NCBI GenBank assembly: GCA_009760855.2
Contig: WPIO01000533.1
Location: 1 to 27,500, forward strand
Direction of reading: 5' to 3'
DNA length: 27,500 nucleotides
Origin: Cristatella mucedo
Lineage: Eukaryota > Bryozoa > Phylactolaemata > Cristatellidae
In this document: positions 27,487 to 27,500 of the stretch, one piece after another
How the letters are laid out: each line of letters begins with the position of its first letter
Position numbering within the stretch: position 1 is the first letter of the stretch
Made by a program: the position numbers and the translations under genes
The notes under the pieces: generated by a model
The model's database searches: none
What the model was told of the DNA's origin: nothing
Seen by the model: only the letters and a program-made list of their open reading frames with translations

Positions 27487-27500
27487 ATTCTCTTCTGCAA

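Overview
The window looks like genomic DNA of an invertebrate animal. It has GT-AG spliced genes in phase, L2-clade LINE retrotransposon copies, tRNA-derived SINEs with TAA/TTA tails, a probable Polinton/adintovirus-type remnant and satellite-like repeats. The species cannot be named from the sequence. There are no bacterial operons, ribosome binding sites or CRISPR arrays.

Layout. 1-1690 is AT-rich and holds broken pieces that look like a protein-primed family B DNA polymerase and a phage-like fibre protein. 1698-2193 is a CpG-rich minisatellite of about 23 x 21 bp. About 2337-5293 is bounded by inverted arms of roughly 120 bp and filled with degenerate satellite units of about 170 bp. 5300-8650 shows no recognisable gene. 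8661-13659 (+) is a complete BAK-like BCL2-family gene in four exons, coding for 209 aa, with an antisense L2 copy and a SINE in its 4.1 kb second intron. 14.2-17.2 kb is a nest of transposable elements: a 5'-inverted L2 fragment, SINE-B, SINE-A and a longer broken L2. 19.0-19.9 kb is another L2 3' end. 20.2 and 23.0 kb carry SINE-B copies. 21382-25359 (-) is the 3' part of a coiled-coil protein gene in at least four phase-matched exons. 26.4 kb holds a second SINE-A copy, and 27.1-27.5 kb a decayed reverse-transcriptase fragment on the minus strand.

How the parts relate. The BAK-like gene is the best-supported and most interpretable locus. It should encode a mitochondrial outer-membrane apoptosis effector, with BH3, BH1, BH2 and a C-terminal tail anchor all visible. 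The coiled-coil gene has no visible functional link to it. The SINE-A 3' end matches the 3' end of the L2 copies, so this L2 family probably supplied the machinery that mobilised SINE-A. Short ORFs elsewhere are mostly chance and are not annotated.
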